From JAHDHW01 sp965220465 (GTDB lineage Bacteria > Bacteroidota > Bacteroidia > Chitinophagales > Saprospiraceae), in the NCBI GenBank assembly GCA_965220465.1, contig CBDCPZ010000024.1:62001-126000 (forward strand): a DNA stretch of 64,000 nt, given 5' to 3'. The translations under genes were made by a program, and so were the position numbers. Positions 35,838 to 45,200 of this stretch are shown here, in pieces. The notes beneath the pieces are model-generated. The model ran no database searches. It was given only the letters and a program-made list of their open reading frames with translations, and was not told the DNA's origin. Every line of letters starts with the position of its first letter. Position 1 is the first letter of the stretch.

Positions 35838-36527
35838 ATGAGTGACCAGCAAAATCGGCGATATGTTTTTATCGATTTTGGAAATTTGCAAAAAGTCAAG
35901 TTTAGAAAACTTGAAAAGGTTTGCAGCAGAATTTTCATACTGATTGATGCTGACGAAAAAAGTATCCCTTTCCCACTCGTTCTACAAATTCAAAAACTTG
36001 GAAAAGCTGTAAAATGGGTCACCGTTGAAAAACCACTAAAAAATGGTTTGAATTTTCATATTTGTTATTTAATGGGAACCCTTCATCAAAAAGTTTCTAA
36101 AAAAATAGAATTTGCCATTTTATCAAATGACCCTACGTTTGATTCTCTTGTCAATTCCATCAACAAGTCTGGCAGAAACTGTTTGAGGGTAAAAAGTAGA
36201 AAATCTAATGATGAACCCATTCATTTCAGTAAAAAGGAAATTATAATCGCGGAAGAAAATCAGGGAAAAAAGACCGACAATTATACCAATTCATTTTTAA
36301 TCGAACCTTCTATTGACAACCAACTGTTAAGCGAAACGACCAATGATACTGTTCGAAGACTTATTCGCTCAGGTAAACGCCCCGAAGAAGTTGAAATGCT
36401 TCGAAACTACATTCTTCTTCACAATCAGGAATTAACCAAACATGGTAAAGTAGATATTGTCATTGAGCAGCTCCAACGCAATAACAACATCGCTATTCAC
36501 CAAGGAGCAGTGACTTATAATTTCTGA
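35838..36527 (+). CDS. PIN-like domain protein with degenerate acidic site
   Basis: 229 aa. Residues about 8-130 follow the PIN-like/NYN layout: VFIDFGNLQKV (D13, but Gly15 where relatives have Glu), FILIDADEKSIPFPLVLQIQKLG, GLNFHICYLMG (Asn where relatives have Asp) and FAILSNDPTFDSLVNSI (Asp kept). The C-terminal part (about 160-229) is basic and helical (RRLIRSGKRPEEVEMLRNYILLHNQ), resembling a small RNA/DNA-binding tail. PIN-like domains are usually RNases; two of the expected acids are missing here, so activity is doubtful. It stands alone, 69 bp before frr. Family moderately sure. Confidence 0.6.
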   Translation: MSDQQNRRYVFIDFGNLQKVKFRKLEKVCSRIFILIDADEKSIPFPLVLQIQKLGKAVKWVTVEKPLKNGLNFHICYLMGTLHQKVSKKIEFAILSNDPTFDSLVNSINKSGRNCLRVKSRKSNDEPIHFSKKEIIIAEENQGKKTDNYTNSFLIEPSIDNQLLSETTNDTVRRLIRSGKRPEEVEMLRNYILLHNQELTKHGKVDIVIEQLQRNNNIAIHQGAVTYNF

Positions 36528-36596
36528 TTGGAACCTTTCATTTGAAAATTTTATTTGTAAATTTGGAACTTTAGTTGATCATAAATCAATCAAATT

Positions 36597-37160
36597 ATGG
36601 TAGCAGACGTAAATAATTATATAGGTAAAGCAAAAAAATATATGGACGAAGCACTCGTTCATCTTGACAAAGAATTGGCTAAAATCCGAACGGGGAAAGC
36701 GTCTCCCTCTATGCTCAGTGGAATTTTAGTTGATTATTATGATAACCCGACGCCCCTCAACCAAGTGGCTAATGTTGGAGCATCCGATGCAAAAACACTT
36801 ACTATCCAACCTTGGGAGAAAAAAATGTTGGGTGTTATTGAACAAGCTATTTTCGCTGCTAATTTGGGCTTAACGCCAATGAATGATGGCGAAATAATCC
36901 GAATCACCATTCCGCCACTTACCGAAGATCGACGTATAGAAATGGTCAAAAGAGCCAAAGCACTCGGTGAAGAAGGAAAAATCAGTTTGCGCAATGCTCG
37001 CCATAAAGTAATGGATTTTATAAAGAAAGCCGTAAAAGATGGTTTGCCGGAAGATACCGGAAAGGATAAAGAAGCAGAAACTCAAGATATCATTAATGAA
37101 TATACTGAAAAGATCAATGAAATGGTCGCAGCAAAGGAGAAAGATATTATGACTATTTAA
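36597..37160 (+). CDS. frr: Ribosome recycling factor
   Basis: 187 aa, standard size. Hallmarks are LDKELAKIRTGKASPSML near the N-terminus, GVIEQAIFAANLGLTPMNDGEIIRITIPPLTEDRR in the middle, and RNARHKVMDFIKK near the end. With EF-G it splits post-termination ribosomes. It often follows pyrH, but here the upstream gene is the PIN-like protein. A strong terminator follows 21 bp after the stop. Confidence 0.96.
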   Translation: MVADVNNYIGKAKKYMDEALVHLDKELAKIRTGKASPSMLSGILVDYYDNPTPLNQVANVGASDAKTLTIQPWEKKMLGVIEQAIFAANLGLTPMNDGEIIRITIPPLTEDRRIEMVKRAKALGEEGKISLRNARHKVMDFIKKAVKDGLPEDTGKDKEAETQDIINEYTEKINEMVAAKEKDIMTI

Positions 37161-37181
37161 AAAGCAAAAACTTGTGTTTTG

Positions 37182-37213
37182 AAGGTGAAAGGACTTTGTT
37201 CTTTCACCTTTTT
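37182..37213. terminator. Bidirectional terminator after frr
   Basis: Perfect 10-bp stem aaggtgaaag/ctttcacctt with a 9-base loop and a T-run, between convergent frr and the propeller-like lipoprotein gene (stop at 37219). Confidence 0.85.
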
Positions 37214-37218
37214 CAATT

Positions 37219-38061
37219 TCAAAAGCCGTAAATCAGTACTTTGTCCTTTTTATTCACAAAGAGTTTGTTATTTTGAATGCGAATTTTATCTTCTTTGTTT
37301 ATACCAGCAGGTAACTCGATTGTCTGCAAAATCAATGGTTGCAGGTGGAAAGACATTAGTTTTTCATTCTTTCTGAAAATCAATTGTTTATTAACCACCT
37401 GAAAATCGTCAAGCCCTTTGAAATCAAGCGTTTTTATATAATAACCAAAATTATCAAAAACCAAAATTCCCGTCTGTGGATTATTTACATAAACATTGTT
37501 GTCACGTTCGAGAATAAGATTTGGTTGAATCGTATAAAAAAGGACCATAGTCAAATCATCGCTTTCTATCAATACCTGCCCCCTTCTATCTATCTTCTTC
37601 AATTTAAAGGTCAGCTCATCGTATAACCAAACCTTGTTGTCATTGGACATTCCAATGGCTTTAATTTCAATTAAATTCAAATTGGCAAAATTATACTCTA
37701 TTGTTTTATTAAGTGTCCTGTCTAGTATTATTGCAGTCATATAATCGGGATAATACAACAAAACGTTAAAGGGATCAGTAGCATCAATATGCTTAAGGTT
37801 GCCGAGCGTATTATTATTAAATCTAAACAATTCCACTCCTTTAGAATCATATTTAATCACTTCATTCTGTTCAGTGACTACGTAAATTTGGCTTAATTTG
37901 TCGGTTGTAAAAAACTTTGCTTTGATCGGAATAGTATTCATCAAAGTGTAACTGGAATCAAGAGAGCCGCTCGCTTGGCTTGCACAAGAGCAGCACAGTA
38001 TAAGGAGACAACTAAAAATTAGTTGTTCTATTTTAAAATTTAAAGCAAGTTGCTCCTTCAT
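37219..38061 (-). CDS. Putative lipoprotein with beta-propeller-like repeats
   Basis: 280 aa from the ATG at 38061 (MKEQLALNFKIEQLIF); further upstream codons are open but lie inside lpxH. The leader ends ILCCSC, a plausible lipobox. The body repeats four- to five-stranded units (QIYVVTEQNEVIKYDSKG, VWLYDELTFKLKKIDRRGQ, NVYVNNPQTGILVFDNFGYYIKTLD, KLFVNKKDKVLIYGF) that look like blades of a beta-propeller. It overlaps lpxH by 29 bp and is likely cotranscribed. No catalytic motif is visible. Function unknown. Confidence 0.6.
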   Translation of the reverse strand: MKEQLALNFKIEQLIFSCLLILCCSCASQASGSLDSSYTLMNTIPIKAKFFTTDKLSQIYVVTEQNEVIKYDSKGVELFRFNNNTLGNLKHIDATDPFNVLLYYPDYMTAIILDRTLNKTIEYNFANLNLIEIKAIGMSNDNKVWLYDELTFKLKKIDRRGQVLIESDDLTMVLFYTIQPNLILERDNNVYVNNPQTGILVFDNFGYYIKTLDFKGLDDFQVVNKQLIFRKNEKLMSFHLQPLILQTIELPAGINKEDKIRIQNNKLFVNKKDKVLIYGF

Positions 38062-38806
38062 TTTCAAAAAATTTAATTTCCATCTTTTCACTATCGAAAA
38101 CAGCATAAGAGTTGTAATTCATCCATTCTCCCAGGTTAATATAACGGCTTTTTCCATTCTTTAGCGTATAGTCAATAGGGAGATGCCGATGTCCGAAAAC
38201 ATAATAATCTGCATACTGCTGGTCTAGTTTTCTGTTGGCATAAGCTACCAATCGCTCCTTTTCTTCTCCATAGAATTCCGTTTCAATTTTATTGGATTCG
38301 CGGCTTTTATGCGACCAAAAATTAGCCAGTCGAATACCGAAATCCGGATGAATCCATCCAAAAAGCCACTGACAAACCGGATTTGCAAAGACTTTTTTAA
38401 TGAATTTATACCCATGATCTCCAGGCCCGAGACCGTCTCCATGACCGATAAAAAAAGTTTTTCCGAGCAATTCTTTTACAATCGGTTTCCGATAAATTGG
38501 AATATCGAACTCTTCTTCAAAATACCGAAACATCCACATGTCATGATTTCCAATAAAAAAGTAAATCGGAATACCTGCATCCCGCAATTCTACTAGTTTA
38601 CCAAGCAATCGAATATAACCTTTGGGAACCACTGTTGCGTATTCGAACCAAAAATCAAAGACATCACCAACCAGATAAATCTCTGCGGCATCTGCTTTTA
38701 TCATATCAAGCCATCGTACAATTTGGCGTTCCCGTTCAGTGCTGGTATGCTTTGCATCAATCCCAAGATGGAAATCTGAGGCAAAATAAATTTTTCCGCT
38801 TCTCAT
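38033..38806 (-). CDS. lpxH: UDP-2,3-diacylglucosamine diphosphatase
   Basis: 257 aa calcineurin-like phosphoesterase. The metal motifs are in order: SDFHLG (D11, H13), GDVFDFWFEY, GNHDMW, GHGDGLGPGD and FGHRHLPID. Size and the WFEY segment match the LpxH family that hydrolyses UDP-2,3-diacylglucosamine to lipid X in lipid A synthesis, and not general phosphodiesterases. It is followed by a 29-bp-overlapping lipoprotein gene and preceded by the dioxygenase gene (45 bp). Confidence 0.88.
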   Translation of the reverse strand: MRSGKIYFASDFHLGIDAKHTSTERERQIVRWLDMIKADAAEIYLVGDVFDFWFEYATVVPKGYIRLLGKLVELRDAGIPIYFFIGNHDMWMFRYFEEEFDIPIYRKPIVKELLGKTFFIGHGDGLGPGDHGYKFIKKVFANPVCQWLFGWIHPDFGIRLANFWSHKSRESNKIETEFYGEEKERLVAYANRKLDQQYADYYVFGHRHLPIDYTLKNGKSRYINLGEWMNYNSYAVFDSEKMEIKFFENEGATCFKF

Positions 38807-38851
38807 TATAGAATGCTGGCTGTGAGTTAGTCTAAATTAGTTTTAATCCTT

Positions 38852-39370
38852 TTAAGCTTTTTCCATCACAGAGCCGCATTTTTTGCAGGTGCGGAGCTTT
38901 TCAGAATTCATAAAGTTATTCATGACTGGAGGAAGTTGATTGACAATATCTGTCATTTCAAAGGTATCTTCATGAAGTTTGTTGTTACATTTTTCACAAA
39001 ACCACATCAATTTATCTATTTCTCCCTCCTTGCGATATCGTTCGATTACCAAGCCGATTGTATTGGCAGGCCTTTGCGGCGAATGGGGGATTCGTGGAGG
39101 CAACAAAAACATATCTCCCTCTCGGATATGGATGTCTTCAGGGGTTCCGTCATTATTAATTATTTTTAAAGTGATATCACCTTCAAGTTGGTAAAATAAT
39201 TCTTCGCCGTCTTCAAAATGATAATCTTTTCGGCCATTTGGGCCGCCAACTACCATAACAATGTAATCATCGTTTTCAAAATATACCTGCTTGTTTCCAA
39301 CAGGAGGTTTTAAATATTGACGGTTATCATCAATCCATTTTTTCAGATTAAAAGGTTTTGCAATTGCCAT
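38852..39370 (-). CDS. 3-hydroxyanthranilate 3,4-dioxygenase
   Basis: 172 aa cupin. The catalytic iron ligands H51, E57 and H96 sit at positions almost identical to those of the characterised bacterial enzyme (H51/E57/H95), in YHFEDGEELFYQLEGD and PPRIPHSPQRP. A rubredoxin-like site with two CxxC pairs (WFCEKC near 122, RTCKKC near 163) is at the C-terminus, as in bacterial forms. It opens the ring of 3-hydroxyanthranilate in tryptophan (kynurenine) breakdown or NAD synthesis. No other kynurenine gene is adjacent, except perhaps the divergent SDR 167 bp away. Confidence 0.92.
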   Translation of the reverse strand: MAIAKPFNLKKWIDDNRQYLKPPVGNKQVYFENDDYIVMVVGGPNGRKDYHFEDGEELFYQLEGDITLKIINNDGTPEDIHIREGDMFLLPPRIPHSPQRPANTIGLVIERYRKEGEIDKLMWFCEKCNNKLHEDTFEMTDIVNQLPPVMNNFMNSEKLRTCKKCGSVMEKA

Positions 39371-39537
39371 AATATTTTTTTAGATGTTTTGATATAAAAT
39401 CCCTGACATGATTCGAAAGGTTAAATCGGCCTAATTAATTTCCTAACAAAATTCAGTCAATGCCCTGATGTCTAAATAGTCTTGAAATAATTGCTAAATT
39501 TAAGCATTAATTTGAAGACTGAAAACTACTATAAATT

Positions 39538-40323
39538 ATGAATCTCAGTTTAGTTGGAAAAAATGCATTGGTTTGCGGAAGCAGCAAAGGTATTGGTAAA
39601 GCATCTGCGCTGGAATTAGCAGCTCTTGGCGCAACGGTAACGTTAGTTTCAAGGAGTACGGAAACCATGACGAGTATACTTCATGAGTTAAATCACGAAG
39701 CCGGTCAACACCATGATTTCCTTGTCGCGGACTTTTCAGATAGTGTCGATTTAAAGAAAAAAATAGATCTGCTGGTAATGTCAAAACCCATCCACATTTT
39801 GGTAAACAACACGGGCGGCCCTCCGGGTGGCCCTATCGTTGATGCGAAAACCGAAGAATTCGTTCAGGCATTTCACAATCATCTGATTTGTAACCATATT
39901 CTGGCTCAGGCTGTGATCAAAGGAATGAAAGAAAGCGGTTATGGCCGAATTATTAATATCATTTCAACTTCCGTCAAACAACCTTTGGACGGCCTGGGAG
40001 TTTCTAATACCATTCGTGGAGCCGTTGCCAATTGGGCAAAAACGATGGCCAACGAACTTGGCCCGTTTGGGATCACCGTCAATAATGTTTTACCGGGCGC
40101 TACCGAAACCGAGCGTTTGCAGCAAATCGTTGAAAATAAGGCCGATAAAACAAACCAACCCGTTGAAAATATAGCCACTGCAATGAAAAATGCGGTTCCA
40201 TTAAAGCGGTTTGCCAAACCCGAAGAAATCGGAGCTGCCGTTGCTTTTTTAGCTTCGCCGGCAGCAGCTTATATCAATGGAGTGAATCTTCCGGTGGATG
40301 GTGGCAGAACTAAATGTTTGTAA
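39538..40323 (+). CDS. SDR oxidoreductase lacking the canonical Tyr
   Basis: 261 aa. The cofactor motif CGSSKGIGKASA (residues about 13-24), VNNTGGPPGG and the C-terminal YINGVNLPVDGG are SDR hallmarks. The region that should carry YxxxK reads LGVSNTIRGAV, so Tyr and Lys are absent, as in a subgroup of Bacteroidota SDRs labelled FabG-like or 3-oxoacyl-ACP reductase-like. The role is unknown; relatives often neighbour 3-hydroxyanthranilate dioxygenase, as here (divergent, 167 bp), suggesting kynurenine catabolism. That link is inference. Confidence 0.75.
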   Translation: MNLSLVGKNALVCGSSKGIGKASALELAALGATVTLVSRSTETMTSILHELNHEAGQHHDFLVADFSDSVDLKKKIDLLVMSKPIHILVNNTGGPPGGPIVDAKTEEFVQAFHNHLICNHILAQAVIKGMKESGYGRIINIISTSVKQPLDGLGVSNTIRGAVANWAKTMANELGPFGITVNNVLPGATETERLQQIVENKADKTNQPVENIATAMKNAVPLKRFAKPEEIGAAVAFLASPAAAYINGVNLPVDGGRTKCL

Positions 40324-40373
40324 AAAACTAGCTTAAAATTCTTTTTTGACTTAATCAATTTAATGGTTTAGAA

Positions 40374-40793
40374 ATGAAATATTTGATCCCTTTTTTAATG
40401 GTTTTTACAATAAATAACTGTTCATCAAATAATGAACAGGTTTTAAAAGAAGCTGTAGAAATTCATGAACAATCACTTACCATTGAAAAAGAAGTTCAAT
40501 CAAAATATGATGAATTAGAACAGATAAAAAACAGCATCAATATTCAAGGCCGGGCACTCACCGAAGAAGAAATAAAATTCACTCGTGAAGTTGACTTAAT
40601 GGGCTTAAGCTTAAATTATTGGAAGGAAAATCATCTGGAAGTTCCGTCATCCGATCAACAGGAAAAACAAAAAGACGCTTCAATTAAATTTTCTCCACAG
40701 GATATTTTACTCATCCAAAAAGAATTTAACGATTCAATTGTAGCTATTCGCGCCAGAGTGGAAAGATTAAAAATTCCAAATGCGGATTTTTGA
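40374..40793 (+). CDS. Small putative lipoprotein, unknown function
   Basis: 139 aa. The leader MKYLIPFLMVFTINNCSS places a Cys at residue 16 (INNC, a weak lipobox). The rest is charged and helical with coiled-coil character (EAVEIHEQSLTIEKEVQSKYDELEQIKNSI) and a linker. Four-helix arrangements like this are seen in small periplasmic Bacteroidota proteins, but I recognise no family. It lies between the SDR and methylmalonyl-CoA epimerase genes on the same strand and is followed by a word-repeat tract. Confidence 0.6.
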   Translation: MKYLIPFLMVFTINNCSSNNEQVLKEAVEIHEQSLTIEKEVQSKYDELEQIKNSINIQGRALTEEEIKFTREVDLMGLSLNYWKENHLEVPSSDQQEKQKDASIKFSPQDILLIQKEFNDSIVAIRARVERLKIPNADF

Positions 40794-40796
40794 ATA

Positions 40797-40866
40797 GTTT
40801 GTGGTTCATGGTTTATAGTTATCCTAACCCCTGAACCAAGAACTTCAAACTTCAAACTAGTAACCT
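40797..40866. repeat. Intergenic word-repeat tract (inverted-repeat type)
   Basis: A GT-rich half (agtttgtggttcatggttta) is followed by an AC-rich half whose reverse complement uses the same words (agtttgaagtttgaagttc). Arms pair imperfectly. The vocabulary is shared with 41271-41356, 53690-53776 and 60075-60150. Confidence 0.6.
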
Positions 40867-41274
40867 ATGAATAAAATAGAACACATTGGAATTGCCGTAA
40901 AGGATCTTAAAAACAGCAACCAACTTTTTGCAAAACTGTTTGGGAAGGCACATTATAAAATCGAAGAAGTAGCTTCCGAAAACGTAAATACTTCTTTTTT
41001 TAAAATGGGAGAATCAAAAATTGAACTGCTCGAAGCCACTGATCCTGCTAGCCCTATTGCAAAATTCATTGAAAAAAGAGGGGAAGGCATCCACCATATT
41101 GCATTCGATGTTGAAGACATCCACGCTGAAATGAAAAGACTACAAAACGAAGGATTTCAATTGATCAACGAAACACCCAAACGCGGCGCTGACAACAAAT
41201 TAGTCTGTTTTCTACATCCAAAAACCACCAACGGTGTGCTTATTGAATTGTGCCAGGAGATCAAGGATTTATAG
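40867..41274 (+). CDS. mce: Methylmalonyl-CoA epimerase
   Basis: 135 aa vicinal-oxygen-chelate protein. Metal ligands are H6 (IEHIGIAV), H77-H78 region (GIHHIAFDV) and the C-terminal Glu in GVLIELCQE; FKMGESKIELLEATDPASPI and KRGADNKLVCFLHPKTTNG are typical of the epimerase. It interconverts the R and S forms of methylmalonyl-CoA in propionate metabolism. The mutase genes are not in the window. It is flanked on both sides by word-repeat tracts. Confidence 0.93.
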   Translation: MNKIEHIGIAVKDLKNSNQLFAKLFGKAHYKIEEVASENVNTSFFKMGESKIELLEATDPASPIAKFIEKRGEGIHHIAFDVEDIHAEMKRLQNEGFQLINETPKRGADNKLVCFLHPKTTNGVLIELCQEIKDL

Positions 41275-41356
41275 TTTGTAGTTCCTGGTTCGAAGTTTTT
41301 AATTAACACGAACCACGAACCACCTAACCTCCTTACCTTTTAACCTTTTGCCTTTC
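41271..41356. repeat. Intergenic word-repeat tract (inverted-repeat type)
   Basis: Words gtttgtagttcctggttcgaagtt are followed by cacgaaccacgaaccacctaacc, roughly the reverse complement of ggttcgtggttcgtg. It fills the gap between mce and the TSUP transporter gene. Confidence 0.6.
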
Positions 41357-42133
41357 ATGGAATTAGAACTCTACCACTACATCATAGCCATCACAGGAGG
41401 AGTCTTTGCAGGAATTTTAAATACCCTGGCAGGCAACGGATCAGCGATTACTTTGACGATTCTGACAGAGATACTTCAGCTTCCCGGCAATCTCGCCAAC
41501 GGCACCAATCGGGTGGGTATCCTCGCGCAAAGCATAATGGGAACCTGGACTTTTCACAAAAATGGAAAACTCAAACTCAACAGAGGAAGCACCTACATTA
41601 TCCCGACAATCATCGGAGCTATCGCAGGAGTCATCGTCGCAACGATGGTCAGTAGCGAGCAATTTAAAAGTGTTTTTCGATTTTTGATGGTTGCCATGCT
41701 GGTCGTCATTTTAGTAAAACCAAGCAGATGGTTGATCAAAACGGATACTTCAAAAAAAGTAAACCTCTGGATTACGATTCCAGTTTTTTTAGCGCTTGGC
41801 TTTTACGGCGGATTTATACAGATGGGCATGGGCGTTTTCTTTTTGGCAGCCATGGTTTTAGGAGCAAGATTCAGTTTGATCGACGCAAATATTATCAAAG
41901 TTTTTGTGGTCGGAGCTTACACGATTTTGGTCGTTGCAATCTTCCAATGGAATGGTCTGATTGACTGGCGTATCGGGCTGATCCTCGCATTTGGGCAAAC
42001 TATCGGTGCCTGGTTGGCGGCGACCTTTGCCTCTCAATATCCCAAAGCTGATTTCTGGGCGTATATTTTATTGGTTGTGGTTGTGGTTTTGGCGATTGTA
42101 AAAATGTTTGAATTACATCTTTGGCTTCTTTAA
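41357..42133 (+). CDS. TSUP-family (TauE/SafE) membrane transporter
   Basis: 258 aa from the ATG at 41357; a TTG three codons earlier is inside the repeat tract. Eight or so helices in two halves, each starting with the family motif: GGVFAGILNTLAGNGSAITL and GFYGGFIQMGMGVFFLAAM. TSUP proteins export sulfite or organosulfur anions across the inner membrane. No sulfur gene is nearby, so the substrate is open. It sits between a word-repeat tract and a nested palindromic element. Confidence 0.85.
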   Translation: MELELYHYIIAITGGVFAGILNTLAGNGSAITLTILTEILQLPGNLANGTNRVGILAQSIMGTWTFHKNGKLKLNRGSTYIIPTIIGAIAGVIVATMVSSEQFKSVFRFLMVAMLVVILVKPSRWLIKTDTSKKVNLWITIPVFLALGFYGGFIQMGMGVFFLAAMVLGARFSLIDANIIKVFVVGAYTILVVAIFQWNGLIDWRIGLILAFGQTIGAWLAATFASQYPKADFWAYILLVVVVVLAIVKMFELHLWLL

Positions 42134-42138
42134 AAATA

Positions 42139-42202
42139 GTACAGGTGAATTTATTCGCCTCAAACTACTCCATAAATCTAAGGCGAATAAATTCGCCTGT
42201 AC
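42139..42202. repeat. Nested palindromic element
   Basis: A left arm (42139-42160) and a right arm (42181-42202), 22 bases each, are reverse complements with one mismatch, separated by 20 bases. Each arm is itself palindromic: 42181-42198 is aggcgaat-aa-attcgcct, and 42143-42160 is the same with one change. RNA or single-stranded DNA could form one long hairpin or two small ones. It is REP/MITE-like, with no ORF, downstream of the TSUP gene. Confidence 0.85.
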
Positions 42203-42279
42203 AGTAGCGGAGCGAACTCATTTTTACAAAAGATCCATAAATCTTCGTAATTTCCCGAAATCATTTTTTAATAAAATTA

Positions 42280-45200
42280 ATGGCCGAAAAAAGTAAAAAA
42301 AAATCGCCTCAGCAATACAACGAATCTTTCGAAGCTGCGCTAAAATCGCTCAACCCGGAGCAGATGGATGCAGTCAGTCAAATCGAAGGCCCCGTTTTGG
42401 TAATTGCCGGACCAGGTACGGGAAAAACGCATATTCTCGCTGCGCGGATCGGCCGTATTTTACAGGAAACGGACACCAATCCCAACAATATCCTTTGTCT
42501 TACTTTTACGGATGCAGGAGTTCATGCGATGCGCGAGCGCCTGTTGGAATTCATTGGCCCGGAGGCGCACAGAGTGCATATTTACACTTTTCATTCTTTT
42601 TGTAATTCCATCATCCAGGAGAATCTGGAGCTGTTTGGCAGACACGATCTTGAACCGCTCAATGACCTGGAACGCGTTGAAATTATTCGCCGTTTGATTG
42701 ACGAACTCCCTTTCGACCATCCTGTGAAAAACCGTAGAAACGACCCTTATTTTTACGAAAAGCATTTGCATGACCTTTTTAAAAGGATGAAGTCAGAAGA
42801 CTGGAACGTTAAACTGGTTCATTCCAAAATTGATGAATATCTGAGGGAATTGCCCAACCGAGAGGAGTTTATTTACAAACGCAAAACCAAGGAAAATAAA
42901 AAAGGTGATTTAAAACAGACTTTGATTGATGATGCCGCCCGAAAAATGGAACGACTTCGTGCCGCTGCTGCGCTTTATCCGCGATATATCAAACTGATGG
43001 AAAAAGCACGTCGCTATGATTACGATGACATGATTTTGTGGGTTTTGAGAGGTTTTGAAAAAAACGAAGCACTCCTTCGGAATTACCAGGAGCGATACTT
43101 GTATTTTCTCGTTGACGAATATCAGGACACTAACGGCTCTCAAAACCATGTGATTCAAAAGCTCATCGAATATTGGGAAAACCCGAATGTTTTTATTGTC
43201 GGTGACGATGATCAATCCATTTTTGAATTTCAGGGAGCGCGATTGCAAAACCTGGTAGATTTTCATCAACAGTATAAAAAAGATTTGCAGCTCGTTTTGT
43301 TGAAGGAAAATTACCGTTCCTCGCAGCATATTTTAGATACTTCAAAAACGTTGATAGATCACAATGAAAATCGTATTACTACTCGTCTTGAAGGCATCGA
43401 AAAAGCTTTGGTAGCAAAAAATAAATATTTCGGACTTTCAACGATCTTACCAAAAATCGTAAGCTATCCAAACCGTACTCATGAAGAAGTTGCCATCGTT
43501 TGTCAGTTAGAAGAATTACAACAAAAAGGCGTTCTACTCAACGAAGTTGCTATCATTTATGCAAAACACAAGCAGGTCAGAAATATCATCACTTTGCTTG
43601 AAAAAAAAGGAATCCCCTACAACACAAAACGGCAAGTTAATATTCTCGATCTACCTTTGATTCAGAAACTACGAACCCTCTTGAAGTATGTCAAAGAAGA
43701 ACATCAATCGCCTTACAGCAGCGAACATGAGCTATTTCGAATCATGTATTTTGACTTTTTGAGTATTCCGGCGGACTCCCTGGCGAAGCTTAGTTTTTTT
43801 ATGGCGAAGGTTTCAAAAGAAGAGAAAATAATGTGGCGGGACATTATCGGAAATGCAAAGAGATTGAAACAGATTGGCATTGAAAACCCTTTGCCGTTTT
43901 TGGAGTTCTCCAAGCTATTAAATCAATTGATTGGCGATTATGACAATTTCACTTTGCTTCAATTGCTCGAACGAATTATCAATCGAAGCGGGCTTCTTTC
44001 CTTTATTTTGCGACAAGCTGACAAAGCCTGGCAAATCCAGGTGATCAATACTTTTTTTGAATTTGTAAAAAAAGAAACCGACAAAAAGCCTCGCTTTACG
44101 TTAAAAAACCTGTTGGAAGTTTTTTCAAATATGGATGCCAACCGACTTCCGATTGGTATCCTTAAAACTATAACGGCCAAAGAAGGCGTGAACCTCATCA
44201 CGGCGCACAGTTCAAAGGGATTAGAGTTTCAATATGTGTTTATGATCGACTGTGTAAAAGACAATTGGGAGCCAAAAGGCAGCGGAAATTCGTATCGTTT
44301 TCCTTTTCCTGACACGCTGACTCTTTCGGGAGAAGAGGATGCAATCGAAGCCAGGCGACGGCTGTTTTATGTAGCAATGACGCGCGCAAAAGAGTTGCTT
44401 CAAATTTCATTTAGCCAAAAAGATATCGCCGGAAAATACCTTAATCGATCGCTTTATGTTGATGAAATTTTGGAGGGCACTGATCTGGAAGCACAAAAAG
44501 CCATTTTGTCTGAAGAAGTATTAACCGAAGCTCAGATTTTGCAGCTTCAGGAAGTTGAAAAGCCAATTATTCCAGCACATGAAAAAGCCATGATCGACGC
44601 TTTGCTGGAGGGCTTCACCTTGAGTATTTCAAGTTTAAACCGGTACCTTCGTTGCCCTTTGAGTTTTTATTTCGAATCAGTTTTGAAACTACCTGCGGCA
44701 CAAAGTGAAGCGGCTTCTTATGGCCTGGCGATGCATTATGCCTTACACAAACTTTTTGAACGAAGGAAGCTTTCGAAGCCTAAAACACTCCCTTCAAAAA
44801 AGGATTTTGTCAGTTATTTTCTGGCGGAAATGAATCGTCAACGAGGTTATTTCACACCAAAAGAATTTGATCGCCGTTCTCAATTGGGGCAATTTCATTT
44901 AGAAAACTATTACGATTTAAACAAAAGTAGCTGGCCTAAAAAAAGTCAAACTGAATACAGTGTCCGAAATGTAGAATTTCAAGGTGTTCCGTTAACGGGG
45001 ACGATAGACCGCATTGATTTTATTGATGATTTTACGGCACATGTTGTTGACTACAAAACCGGAAATGTCGAATCCGCAAAAACGGCTCCGCCAAAGGATT
45101 CAAAACCAATCGGCGGGATCTATTGGCGACAATTGGTTTTTTATAAAATCCTTTATGAATTACATCAACAAACCCATAAAATTCGTAGTGCGGAGATTTC

